DNA of 32,848 nt from Clostridiales bacterium VE202-01 (GTDB taxonomy: Bacteria > Bacillota_I > Bacilli_A > Erysipelotrichales > Coprobacillaceae): positions 1 through 32,848 of the forward strand of contig BAHP02000012.1 of the NCBI GenBank assembly GCA_000508865.1, in the 5' to 3' direction. A program made the translations under genes and the position numbers. Positions 1 to 7,998 of the stretch are shown here, one piece after another. The notes under the pieces are model-generated. The model made no database searches, was not told the DNA's origin, and worked only from the letters and a program-made list of their open reading frames with translations. The first letter of the stretch is position 1; the number at the start of each line of letters is the position of its first letter.

Positions 1-184
1 CATATTGTACATCGTTGTACTTTTTGTCCCTCCTCTATACATGTTGCTTCTTTGATGATTTCCCATCCTTCTAACTTATGATCATTAGCTGAAATAATCT
101 CTGTATTAACTATTTCTTCGCATATTGTGCATCGTTGCACTTTTTGTCCTTCCTCTGTACATGTTGCTTCTTTGATGATTTCCC
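1..184 (-). repeat. 120-bp tandem direct repeats inside the cohesin-protein gene
   Basis: Bases 1-64 and 121-184 differ at only about four positions, a period of 120 bp (40 codons). They encode two consecutive copies of the Cys-rich repeat (EIIKEATC...GQKVQRCTIC). The earlier protein repeats, further right, have diverged much more. This is recent expansion of the repeat array, and the array continues past the left edge. Confidence 0.85.
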
Positions 185-1100
185 ATTCTCCTAATCGATG
201 ATCTGCATTGCCATGAGAAATTTTAGGTATTATTTGTTCTTCTAACTTATGACAAACATTACATTCTCTTACTTTTTTACCATCTGTATATATAGTTGCA
301 ATTTCGATGACTTTCCAATCGCTCCATTCATGTCTATTTGCTGGAATAACAGATGTACTTATAACTTTTTTACATGATTTACATTTTCTTTCTTCAATTC
401 CCTCATTCTCACATGTAGGCTCTTTTGTAATAATATATTCAATATCATTATGATTACTTTCATCTATAGGAATTTCAACTTGTTCTTCTTCATCACAAAC
501 AAAACATACTCTAGATTTCAAACCATTTGTTGTACATGTTGCTTTTTTAATGATTTTCCAATCACTAAATTCGTGATTATGAACTTCTTTTTCAATAGTA
601 ACGATACCAGTACCAGAAGTTAGTGTAATTTCGTTTAAATTCATATCACAAGAATTACCTTCGTCTCCTGATACAATTACATTTGTATTCCCAAAAGCTG
701 CAGTATCTAAAATTCTAAAGGTTAGTATTGCAGCTACTCCATTATCTGTTAAATTACATTTTGTTAAACCTGCACCCCATGACATTTTAAATGGATTTCT
801 TGTATAATCCTTATTAGTAAATTCCTGACTGCTATCAATCAATGACCCAATTTCATAATCTATCAATTGAAGTTGATCATTATCATAATCCACTATTAAT
901 TGAATTCCTCCCATATCTGGAAGATTTGATAAATTAATAATGAGGCTGACTTCTTCCCCTAGTTTTCCACTTGCATTACTTACACTTATTATTGCATTTT
1001 CTTTAGCAACTACATTTAAAATATTTCCACAGCACATTGAAAATATAATTGTAATAATCACACTCCACTTTAAGATTTTATTTTTTAAAATAGTTTTCAT
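1..1100 (-). CDS. Secreted cohesin-domain protein with Cys-rich tandem repeats (3' end outside window)
   Basis: The open frame starts with ATG at 1098-1100 behind a good ribosome binding site (AGGAGAG) and runs off the left edge, giving 366 visible residues. Residues 1-33 are a signal peptide with a hydrophobic core; likely cleavage is after VVA. Residues about 36-170 resemble a cohesin (GGIQLIVDYDNDQLQL, then an MSWGAGL motif), the same fold type as the cohesin-like domain of the gene just upstream. From about 175 follow at least five repeats of about 40 residues of the pattern H-W-x2-W-K-I-I-x2-A-T-C-x6-G-x3-R-x-C-x2-C. The gene begins 16 bases after the stop of the dockerin gene, so the two are probably one operon. 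Function is unknown; a surface or scaffold role is inference. No anchor is visible because the C-terminus is missing. Confidence 0.85.
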   Translation of the reverse strand, partial: MKTILKNKILKWSVIITIIFSMCCGNILNVVAKENAIISVSNASGKLGEEVSLIINLSNLPDMGGIQLIVDYDNDQLQLIDYEIGSLIDSSQEFTNKDYTRNPFKMSWGAGLTKCNLTDNGVAAILTFRILDTAAFGNTNVIVSGDEGNSCDMNLNEITLTSGTGIVTIEKEVHNHEFSDWKIIKKATCTTNGLKSRVCFVCDEEEQVEIPIDESNHNDIEYIITKEPTCENEGIEERKCKSCKKVISTSVIPANRHEWSDWKVIEIATIYTDGKKVRECNVCHKLEEQIIPKISHGNADHRLGEWEIIKEATCTEEGQKVQRCTICEEIVNTEIISANDHKLEGWEIIKEATCIEEGQKVQRCTI

Positions 1101-1116
1101 TTTAACCACTCTCCTA

Positions 1117-4100
1117 TTATTTTATTCCAACATTCCATCCTGCTATATATCTATGAAGTAATAACGCATCATTTAATTTAATTTCACCATCTCCATTGAC
1201 ATCAGCATTTTCCTTGTCAATAATGACATCATTATCAACAGCATATCTTCTTAATAATAAAGCATCATTCAATTTCACTTCACCATCCCCATTCACATCT
1301 CCAATCAATCTACTATTAATCTTAATATTAGAAACAGCTGTACTAAACTCAACATTTTCAACAAGGTCAGTTCCATATGCCTCAATAGCTGTAAATATTA
1401 CATCTGTTGAACAGCCTGATATATCTAATACTTTAAATTTAATTATTACTAGCTTTCCTGTTTTATAATTATTTTCTTCTTGTAATCCATCGCCCCAACT
1501 TAAAACATATGGCATTTTTGTCAAATCATTAGACATTATTGGACTATCTAATAAACCGCTATCTTCAACACTTAATAATTCAAGTTTAGAGTTATCATAT
1601 TCCATTTCCATTTTCATCCCTACAATACCAGGATTCTTATCTATATATACTGGAATTTCAATTATCTGATCTTTTCTAGTTTCTATATTTTCAGTTGAAA
1701 GAACACCACCATTTTTTACAGAAATCTTACAAGTTGTACTTTTCCCATTACTAGTTGTAGCAGTAATTGTTGCTGTTCCAACTCCTACTGCCGTAATCAC
1801 TCCTTCTGAAACAGTTACAATATTACTATTACTTGTTGTCCATGTTATATTTTTATTTGTCGTATTTAATGGAGTTATTGTAGCTAGTAACATTTGACTT
1901 TCTCCTATATTCAAATTTAGACTTGTGCTACTTAACGATATAGATACAGCTTCAATAATCGGTTCAGTCACTGTCACTTTACATATTGCAATTTTACCAT
2001 TACTAGTTGCAGCAGTAATTGTTGCTGTTCCAACTCCTACTGCCGTAATCACTCCTTCTGAAACAGTTACAACATTAGTATTACTTGTTGTCCATATCAC
2101 TCTTTTATCTGTTGCATCATTCGGAGTAATAGAATATGTTAATACTGAACTTTCTCCTTTTTCAATACTTATAAAGGATTTATTTAATATAATTGATGAA
2201 GGTTCTACAATAGGCGCTTTAACAGTCACCTTACATGTAACTGAAACAGATCCATCTTGACTTATGGCATTAATTGTTGCTATTCCAGCTTTTAAAGCCA
2301 CAATTTTACCATTACTATCTATTGTTGCTACTGAAGTATTATCTGAACTCCAATTGATTTTTTGTCCATTTGTAACACTTCCTGTTAAAACAAATGTTTC
2401 ATTTATATCTAATGTAAGTTCATTTTTATTTATAAAAATCTCTGGTTTTAAACTTGTATTAACAGTTATAGTTTTTGGTTGACTAATTCTTGTGTTTAAA
2501 GCATTAATTACTTCAACTTGAGCAGTATACTCTCCACTAGGTAACTTCATTGCATATTCTTGTTCAGTTATATTTTCTATAGTATATAATGGATTTCCAT
2601 TAATCGTATTTCCACTCCATATTTTTAAAGTTGAACTACTTACACCTTCGACCCTCCACCAAACAAAATTTACCTCTGAAGTTTCCTCATTAACCTTGAT
2701 TGATATTGACGGATTAACATAATCATATTTCCATATTTGATATTTTTGCGCATCAGTATTATTATATGTAAATACTTGAGCATTAACTCCATCTGTATAA
2801 GTACCTGTAGATAAATCTAAAACTAACTCTGATGATGAAACAGGGCGTAACTTATATTCTCCTGATTCACCTAATACATACCATTTTTGATTAAGTGTTC
2901 CCGTATATGGTGCAGTTGTAACATTTCCTCTATCTTGATTTTCTACAGCTGTTAATGCCTTTCCATCATAAACGGATTTAATAATATAACTTCCATCATA
3001 ACTTTGTTTGAAATACCAAAGAGTTTGCGAATTTGATTCTAAATCTTTAAAACAAACATTATCTCCGATGTTTGATAATGGTTTCCAATTCTTTGTATGA
3101 ATAATACCTGCATAAAAATCATCTCCAATATTTGAAATAGCTGGAGTGGAAATTCTCCAAATTGAAAATTCTTGTGCAGAAGTATTATTTTTTATCCAAA
3201 TTCTCACATTTGTATTATCTGCAGTTCCTCCACCTTCTACATCTAAGCATCTATCTGGTGCACACTTAGGCACAAATATATATCCAGATGTCCCATTATA
3301 TATATACCAACGTTGAGCATCACTATCATTACTAGCTGCAACAATAACATTATTCCCGTCAGTATTACCAAAATTTTGATCATCTAAAATTAATCCATCC
3401 TTTAAATTAGTAATCTTATAACTTCCATCTGATTGTCTATCGAATCTCCATCTTTCAGCCGGACTACATGTTTCAGTTGCAATTTCTACATTGGTATCTA
3501 CATTTTTTATAAGTTTTTTTGCATTAATATTATGTATACTTGCAGTAAAATTTGTACCTAAATCTATAGGATTAATGCTTGTTGAATCAGAATTATTATT
3601 AAGTTTTAAACTTTCTGGGGCTACATATACTCTAGTTAAAGTGGATCTAATTGTTGATTTAGATATGGTAGCATTCCATCTGATCTTACAATGTCCATCA
3701 CTATTACAATCACTATATGTTACAATATCTCCATCAACACCAGTAACAAAAATTGAATGTGTATCATTTTTATATCTTATAATATCTCCTGCTTTCAAGG
3801 TTGATAATGATGTTGTCGTACTCCAATTTCTAGGATTACTACCAAATGCATCATATCCTAATTTAAATGCGAATCCCATACATTGAATTGCATTAGCATA
3901 ACTATTACATGCACAATTGCCATAATAATCACAATTACCATGATGTGTACATGGATTTGAAGTATATCCATCTGGATTATTAGATCCGTTATGATTCCAA
4001 TATTTTCCAGATGGAAATTTGCTTTTTAATTGTTCTAATGTTAAATTTGTTGTTGCATATACATTATTTATTCCATAATTATTAAATATGTTCATAACTA

Positions 4101-4142
4101 TGAATAAAATTAATAATAATGATAATATATTTGTTTTTTCAT
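1117..4142 (-). CDS. Large secreted dockerin protein: peptidase-like head, ricin-like repeats, Big_2 domains, cohesin-like domain; apparent frameshift at the start
   Basis: Reconstructed length is 1008 residues: signal peptide 1-30; Cys-rich peptidase/amidase-like domain about 30-175, with candidate Cys88 (QCMGFAF) and His129 (THSIF); two ricin-type beta-trefoil regions about 200-330 and 340-473, with Q-x-W/F motifs; an Ig-like region about 476-560; three Big_2 Ig domains about 566-641, 646-726 and 728-809; a cohesin-like domain about 811-941; and a C-terminal type I dockerin about 946-1008. The dockerin has two DVNGDGE-x-KLNDALLL calcium repeats. The uninterrupted frame extends to 4185, but neither ATG in it (4185, 4155) has a ribosome binding site. 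A strong GGAGG lies six bases before the ATG at 4140-4142, which opens MKK and is out of frame; one more A in the following A6 run would give a normal signal peptide. The substrate is unknown; cell-wall or glycan hydrolysis is inference. Confidence 0.85.
1745..2095 (-). repeat. Near-identical 99-bp repeats in the second and third Big_2 domains
   Basis: Bases 1745-1843 and 1997-2095 match with about three differences, at an offset of 252 bp (84 codons). They encode the same stretch of two Big_2 domains (TVSEGVITAVGVGTATIT). The rest of the two domains is much less alike, which suggests gene conversion or recent partial duplication. Confidence 0.85.
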
Positions 4143-4148
4143 TTTCTT

Positions 4149-4153
4149 CCTCC
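4149..4153 (-). promoter_or_regulatory. Ribosome binding site GGAGG that points to the ATG at 4142
   Basis: GGAGG sits six bases before ATG-AAA-AAA. It is the only good site near the start of the dockerin gene. The reading frame it serves stops after ten codons unless one base is added in the A6 run at 4134-4139. Confidence 0.7.
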
Positions 4154-4262
4154 ATTCCATTATCATAATTAAGAATAAATTTCATATTAAAGATAAATAA
4201 TATGTATATATTAATTACCTTAGATTAGTGTAATCCAAGACGTAATTTTAGCAAATACATTT

Positions 4263-4305
4263 AAAGGTCATTAGTTAAACTTGCTTATCTAATGACCTTT
4301 TTATT
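4263..4305 (+). terminator. Perfect 12-bp hairpin with a T-rich tail on the plus strand
   Basis: AAAGGTCATTAG (4263-4274) and CTAATGACCTTT (4289-4300) pair perfectly across a 14-base loop, followed on the plus strand by more T. No plus-strand gene ends here. On the minus strand the same hairpin would be in the 5' leader of the dockerin gene. It is either an orphan or bidirectional terminator, or a leader structure. Confidence 0.45.
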
Positions 4306-4377
4306 TTATATTTTTTTTCAAATCGTATATATTTTTATTATCTATCAATCTAGTTACTTTAAATAATTTTGTAATTT

Positions 4378-4407
4378 AAATTACATTTGTCTTCGATTAA
4401 TTGTCAA
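4378..4407 (-). promoter_or_regulatory. Candidate promoter of the dockerin/cohesin gene pair
   Basis: TTGACA (plus-strand 4402-4407) and TAATTT (4378-4383) are separated by 18 bases. The -10 match is weak and lies inside the palindrome GTAATTTAAATTAC, which could be an operator. The leader would be over 220 bases long. Confidence 0.35.
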
Positions 4408-4573
4408 CATTAATCTAATATTAATAATTTTAATCATAACTTTTTAATAGTAAATTCTTCCCATTGTTAATCATGTCATTTAATTAACATATCATATAAT
4501 TCACGTTTACTAAAACTTAATTTTAATCAATTATCTTGTCACAACATTTATATCACCACTACTTTATTAAAAC

Positions 4574-4608
4574 AAAAAAAGACTACTGATATAACCTACA
4601 GTAATCTT
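4574..4608 (-). terminator. Rho-independent terminator of the catabolic operon
   Basis: On the minus strand AAGATTACTG pairs with CAGTAGTCTT (one G-U pair) across a 10-base loop and is followed by seven T. It starts 31 bases after the stop of the flavoprotein gene. Confidence 0.8.
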
Positions 4609-4639
4609 TATATACTTTTTAAACCTTGTTATCAAAATC

Positions 4640-6583
4640 TTAATCTTGTATAGATTCATCAGAAATTTGGAAAACAGCTTCCCAAGCTTCATGTGTACAT
4701 GCATAAATGCTTCTTGCCCTTTTGGCATCACCAATAATCCATTTATTTACATCAATTTTATCATAAATTTCTTTTTGTTTCATATCAGACGTCAACCCAA
4801 CAGCCAAAACAATACTTTGAGCATCAATAACAACTTCTTTTCCATCATGTTCACAAACCACTTGGTCTTGTTGAATTTCTTTAACTGTTGTTTGACACAT
4901 TGCAGTAATATTATCTTTATTGAGTCTTGCTATCATCGTTTCATGAGCATTACCATCCATTTCTCCACCTAAATCTGCAAGCATTTCAACAACAGTAACA
5001 TCACAATTCTTTTCTTCAACTAAAGTCATTGCCGTTTCGACCCCAACAAGTCCACCACCAATCACAACAACCTTATGATGAACATTTTCTGGTTTTAATA
5101 ATGCTTCATCTGCATAAATAGCATATTCAACACCAGGGATTGGCGGAACTGTATATCGAGATCCTGTAGCAATGATCAATGCATCAGGATTTAAATCTTG
5201 AATTGCCTTTTCACTTGTATCGGCATTTAAAATAACAGATGTTGTTCCTTTGTAGACTTGTCTAATCATCCAGTCCATAGCATCTCTTGTTTTATCTTTG
5301 AATGGTGGAGCAACTGCTTCAATGAGATGCCCTCCTAAATGATCCTCTTTTTCCAGCAAAACTACATGATGTCCCATTAACGATGCAACACGTGCTGCTT
5401 CTAAACCAGCACATCCACCACCAACGATGACAATCTTTTTAGGATGTTGTACTTTATATAATGCGTATTTTCTTTCTTGACCTGCAGCCGGATTCAACTC
5501 GCAACGTATAGGGTATCCTTTAGCAAAACCAGAAAAGCATCCTTCATTAGCACGGCAACATGGTCGTATATCCGCAACTCTTCCTTCTTTTACCTTATTA
5601 CCAATATTAGGTTCACAAATCAAAGCACGTCCAAATGCAACTAAGTCGGCTTTACCCTCATTTAAAACTTGTTCAGCTAAATCAACATCCAAAGATCCAA
5701 CTGCAATAACGGGAATTTGAACATGTTTTTTCATTTCTTCTGCCAGATAAACAATTTTTCCTTTATCATCATATGTTGAACTTGTTTGACAGTATGCTCC
5801 AGTTTCATAGTTCCCCGCTGAACAATTAACATAATCAATCATTTCTTCAAGTTCATGTGCTAAACGACATGTTTCATCAGGTTGTAAACCTTTTTCTCCT
5901 AGCCATTCATCAACACTTAAGCGTAAACCAATAATAAAATGTTGACCAACTGCTTCTCTTGTTTGATGAACAATTTCTTTAATCATTCTTGCGCGATTTT
6001 CATAATTTCCCCCATACTCATCAGTACGATGATTTGCATATGGTGATAAAAATTCACATAATAAATAACCATGCGCACCATGAATTTCTACACCATCAAA
6101 TCCCGCTTTTTGAGCACGAATAGCAGCTTGAACAAAATCATTTTGAATACGATGAATTTCATCAATCGTTAGTTCTCTTGGCATACGTTGAGTTACTTGG
6201 CAAGGTATAGGACTTGGAGCAACACATTCTAATCCCGTAGCAGCAGGATTAGCTTGTCTTCCACCATGAGATAATTGAATGATTGCTACACAATCATATT
6301 CTTTGATTGCTTCAGCCAATTCTGCTTTACGCCATATTTGATGATCACTGTATAAACCAGATGATGCAACAGATGAACGTGATTCAAGATTATCAATAAA
6401 AGTATTTTCAACGATAATCATTCCTGTGCCACCTTGTGCTCTTTTAGCATAATAATCAATCATTTCTTGTGTTGGTGAACCATCAATAGTATTTAAACGA
6501 CATTCCATTGGTGGCATAACAATACGATTTTTTAAAACTTTATCTCTTATTTTTAATGGTGATATTAAATTTTTATAATCCAT
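4640..6583 (-). CDS. NADH:flavin oxidoreductase, Old Yellow Enzyme/2,4-dienoyl-CoA-reductase type
   Basis: The 647 residues have the layout of FadH-type and bile-acid BaiCD/BaiH-type reductases: an FMN TIM barrel about 1-330 (GVEIHGAHGYLL then SPYANHRTDEYGG at 164-192), an iron-sulfur segment at 341-361, and FAD/NAD Rossmann folds (GGGCAGLEAA near 388; VVIGGGLVGVET later). The family uses NAD(P)H to reduce an activated C=C bond through FMN, FAD and [4Fe-4S]. The cluster ligands are odd: the usual C-x2-C-x3-C reads C342-C343-R-A345-N-E-G-C349, so the second standard Cys is Ala and an extra Cys is adjacent; C361 is in place. It starts three bases after the IolG-like gene ends. Substrate unknown; no bai genes are near, so a bile-acid role is not supported. 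Confidence 0.9.
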   Translation of the reverse strand: MDYKNLISPLKIRDKVLKNRIVMPPMECRLNTIDGSPTQEMIDYYAKRAQGGTGMIIVENTFIDNLESRSSVASSGLYSDHQIWRKAELAEAIKEYDCVAIIQLSHGGRQANPAATGLECVAPSPIPCQVTQRMPRELTIDEIHRIQNDFVQAAIRAQKAGFDGVEIHGAHGYLLCEFLSPYANHRTDEYGGNYENRARMIKEIVHQTREAVGQHFIIGLRLSVDEWLGEKGLQPDETCRLAHELEEMIDYVNCSAGNYETGAYCQTSSTYDDKGKIVYLAEEMKKHVQIPVIAVGSLDVDLAEQVLNEGKADLVAFGRALICEPNIGNKVKEGRVADIRPCCRANEGCFSGFAKGYPIRCELNPAAGQERKYALYKVQHPKKIVIVGGGCAGLEAARVASLMGHHVVLLEKEDHLGGHLIEAVAPPFKDKTRDAMDWMIRQVYKGTTSVILNADTSEKAIQDLNPDALIIATGSRYTVPPIPGVEYAIYADEALLKPENVHHKVVVIGGGLVGVETAMTLVEEKNCDVTVVEMLADLGGEMDGNAHETMIARLNKDNITAMCQTTVKEIQQDQVVCEHDGKEVVIDAQSIVLAVGLTSDMKQKEIYDKIDVNKWIIGDAKRARSIYACTHEAWEAVFQISDESIQD

Positions 6584-6586
6584 CTT

Positions 6587-7612
6587 TTAATTCTCCTCCC
6601 TATCATTATAAATATCAGTTTTTTCAATCATATTAACCCTTTCAGGCTGACCAGTTTGCCGTGATTTTATCAGCGCATCTGCTGCTACACAAGCTGCATA
6701 ACCATCCCATGTGCTTGGACCAGTTAGTTTTTCATCTAAAACAGCTAAGGCCCATTCTTTTAACTCAATATCATACGCTTCTATGAAACGATAAATCCAA
6801 CTTTTCTCGAGGTTATGAGCAAATCCACGAGTAGAACGTTTGGTAACAAAGGCAGGATCTGGTAAATTCAATGTGCCATCTTCACCAACGATTTGACATT
6901 GAATATCATAGGCATAAGCACCATCACTTTGAACTTCTACATCAATTCGTTGACCATCTTTAGTTGTTAACATGACTAATTGGGGATTTAACCAATCTCC
7001 CATTGTGCGACGACTTTGTTTCACTTTTAAAACTTGTACTTCTTCATATTCTTGATTTAATAACCACCTACAAATATCAATTTCATGAATAGCTACACGT
7101 GTAATAGCATAATCTGTTTGAAAACCAGGTGCTTCTGACATAACTCTATGAGCACAGTGGACCATTAATGCTTCACCGATTTCGCCTTGATCAAACGCCT
7201 TTTTCATTTCGCGATATCCTTTATCAAAACGACGCATGAATCCAACCTGTACTAAACGTTTACCCCATTTTTGTTCTGCTTTCATCATATCTTCACATTC
7301 TTGTTGAGTTAAAGCTAATGGCTTTTCACAGAAAACATATTTCCCTACTTTTAAACATTCCATTACAAATTGAGCATGAGTATCATCAGTAGATGTAATC
7401 ACAACTGCATCAACATCATCACTATTAATTAATTCAAAACTATCTGTATATGCTTTTGCTCCATATTCTTTTGCTATTTCTTTAGCAACATCTTCAAAAT
7501 AATCGCTTACAGCAGTAACCTTTGTTTCAGGAACAACTTCTGTTAAACGCTTAATATGTTCCTTACCAATGGCACCACATCCAACAACACCAACATTTAA
7601 AGTTTTTTTCAT
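6587..7612 (-). CDS. Gfo/Idh/MocA-family dehydrogenase, IolG (inositol 2-dehydrogenase)-like
   Basis: The 341 residues show the N-terminal NAD-binding motif GCGAIG (11-16), the family EKP motif with catalytic Lys97, IHEID with His176 and Asp179, and a C-terminal part very like inositol dehydrogenases (GPSTWDGYAACVAADALI). The family oxidises a ring hydroxyl of a polyol or sugar with NAD. In Bacillus subtilis IolG the catalytic set is Lys97, Asp172, His176; here the position of Asp172 appears to be Arg (TRVAIHEID), so myo-inositol may not be the substrate. A ribosome site (GAAAGAGG) precedes the ATG. It belongs to the same cluster as the alcohol dehydrogenase and the flavoprotein. Confidence 0.9.
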   Translation of the reverse strand: MKKTLNVGVVGCGAIGKEHIKRLTEVVPETKVTAVSDYFEDVAKEIAKEYGAKAYTDSFELINSDDVDAVVITSTDDTHAQFVMECLKVGKYVFCEKPLALTQQECEDMMKAEQKWGKRLVQVGFMRRFDKGYREMKKAFDQGEIGEALMVHCAHRVMSEAPGFQTDYAITRVAIHEIDICRWLLNQEYEEVQVLKVKQSRRTMGDWLNPQLVMLTTKDGQRIDVEVQSDGAYAYDIQCQIVGEDGTLNLPDPAFVTKRSTRGFAHNLEKSWIYRFIEAYDIELKEWALAVLDEKLTGPSTWDGYAACVAADALIKSRQTGQPERVNMIEKTDIYNDREEN

Positions 7613-7998
7613 ACCATTTATACCTCTTTCATTTTATATTTTTGTACAACCAATCAAAATACATCAAATAGTAACTAAACAATCCCAATCTCAGTAAGAA
7701 TAATTACAAACATACTAATGAAACAACGATACACATTTGTGATAAAGTAAATCCTACTGTAACACCATTTAATAAATTAGAATAGATCTAGGTAACATTA
7801 AAATTGACCAAATAAATCCATGATATGTTTAAAAGTTACTGCATTCAATTTCTATGCTAATAGCATCATCAAATCCTGATGCATAAAAATATACAGTAGA
7901 TTCAATAACACTACCTAAAATACCGCCATTGAACAATAAAGAAAACAGCACGTACCAAAAACAATCTCAATTATTATTAAATTGATTTTTCTTCCTGA
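7613..7998 (-). pseudogene. Possible remnant of an MFS transporter
   Basis: This 386-bp gap lies inside a co-directional operon. On the minus strand, after a ribosome-site-like AGGAAG just behind the alcohol dehydrogenase stop, one frame reads WYVLFSLLFNGGILGSVIES followed by TVYFYASGFDDA before a stop. This resembles the first membrane segment and loop of major-facilitator transporters. Near the far end another frame ends VVQKYKMKEV, typical of such a protein's tail. Frames change and stops occur in between, and about 800 bp of a normal 1.2-kb gene is absent. Single-base errors cannot explain that loss. The family assignment is by eye only. Confidence 0.4.

Larger units (their letters stand above)
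4186..4639. other. 454-bp AT-rich intergenic region between the dockerin gene and the flavoprotein gene
   Basis: No coding frame is convincing here. It holds the terminator of the upstream flavoprotein gene (4574-4608), a candidate minus-strand promoter (4378-4407), a perfect 14-bp palindrome GTAATTTAAATTAC (4371-4384) overlapping its -10 box, and a 12-bp inverted repeat (4263-4300) that would lie in the dockerin mRNA leader. The remainder is featureless AT-rich sequence. Confidence 0.6.

Noticed and set aside
1-184. CRISPR array
   Set aside because: The repeats are 120 bp apart, in frame, and encode a protein repeat; no short repeat-spacer pattern exists anywhere in the window.
3491-3886. 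Open frame opposite the dockerin gene
   Set aside because: It has no ribosome site and its sequence is the antisense of a clear multi-domain gene; the same holds for the smaller plus-strand frames near 940-2482.
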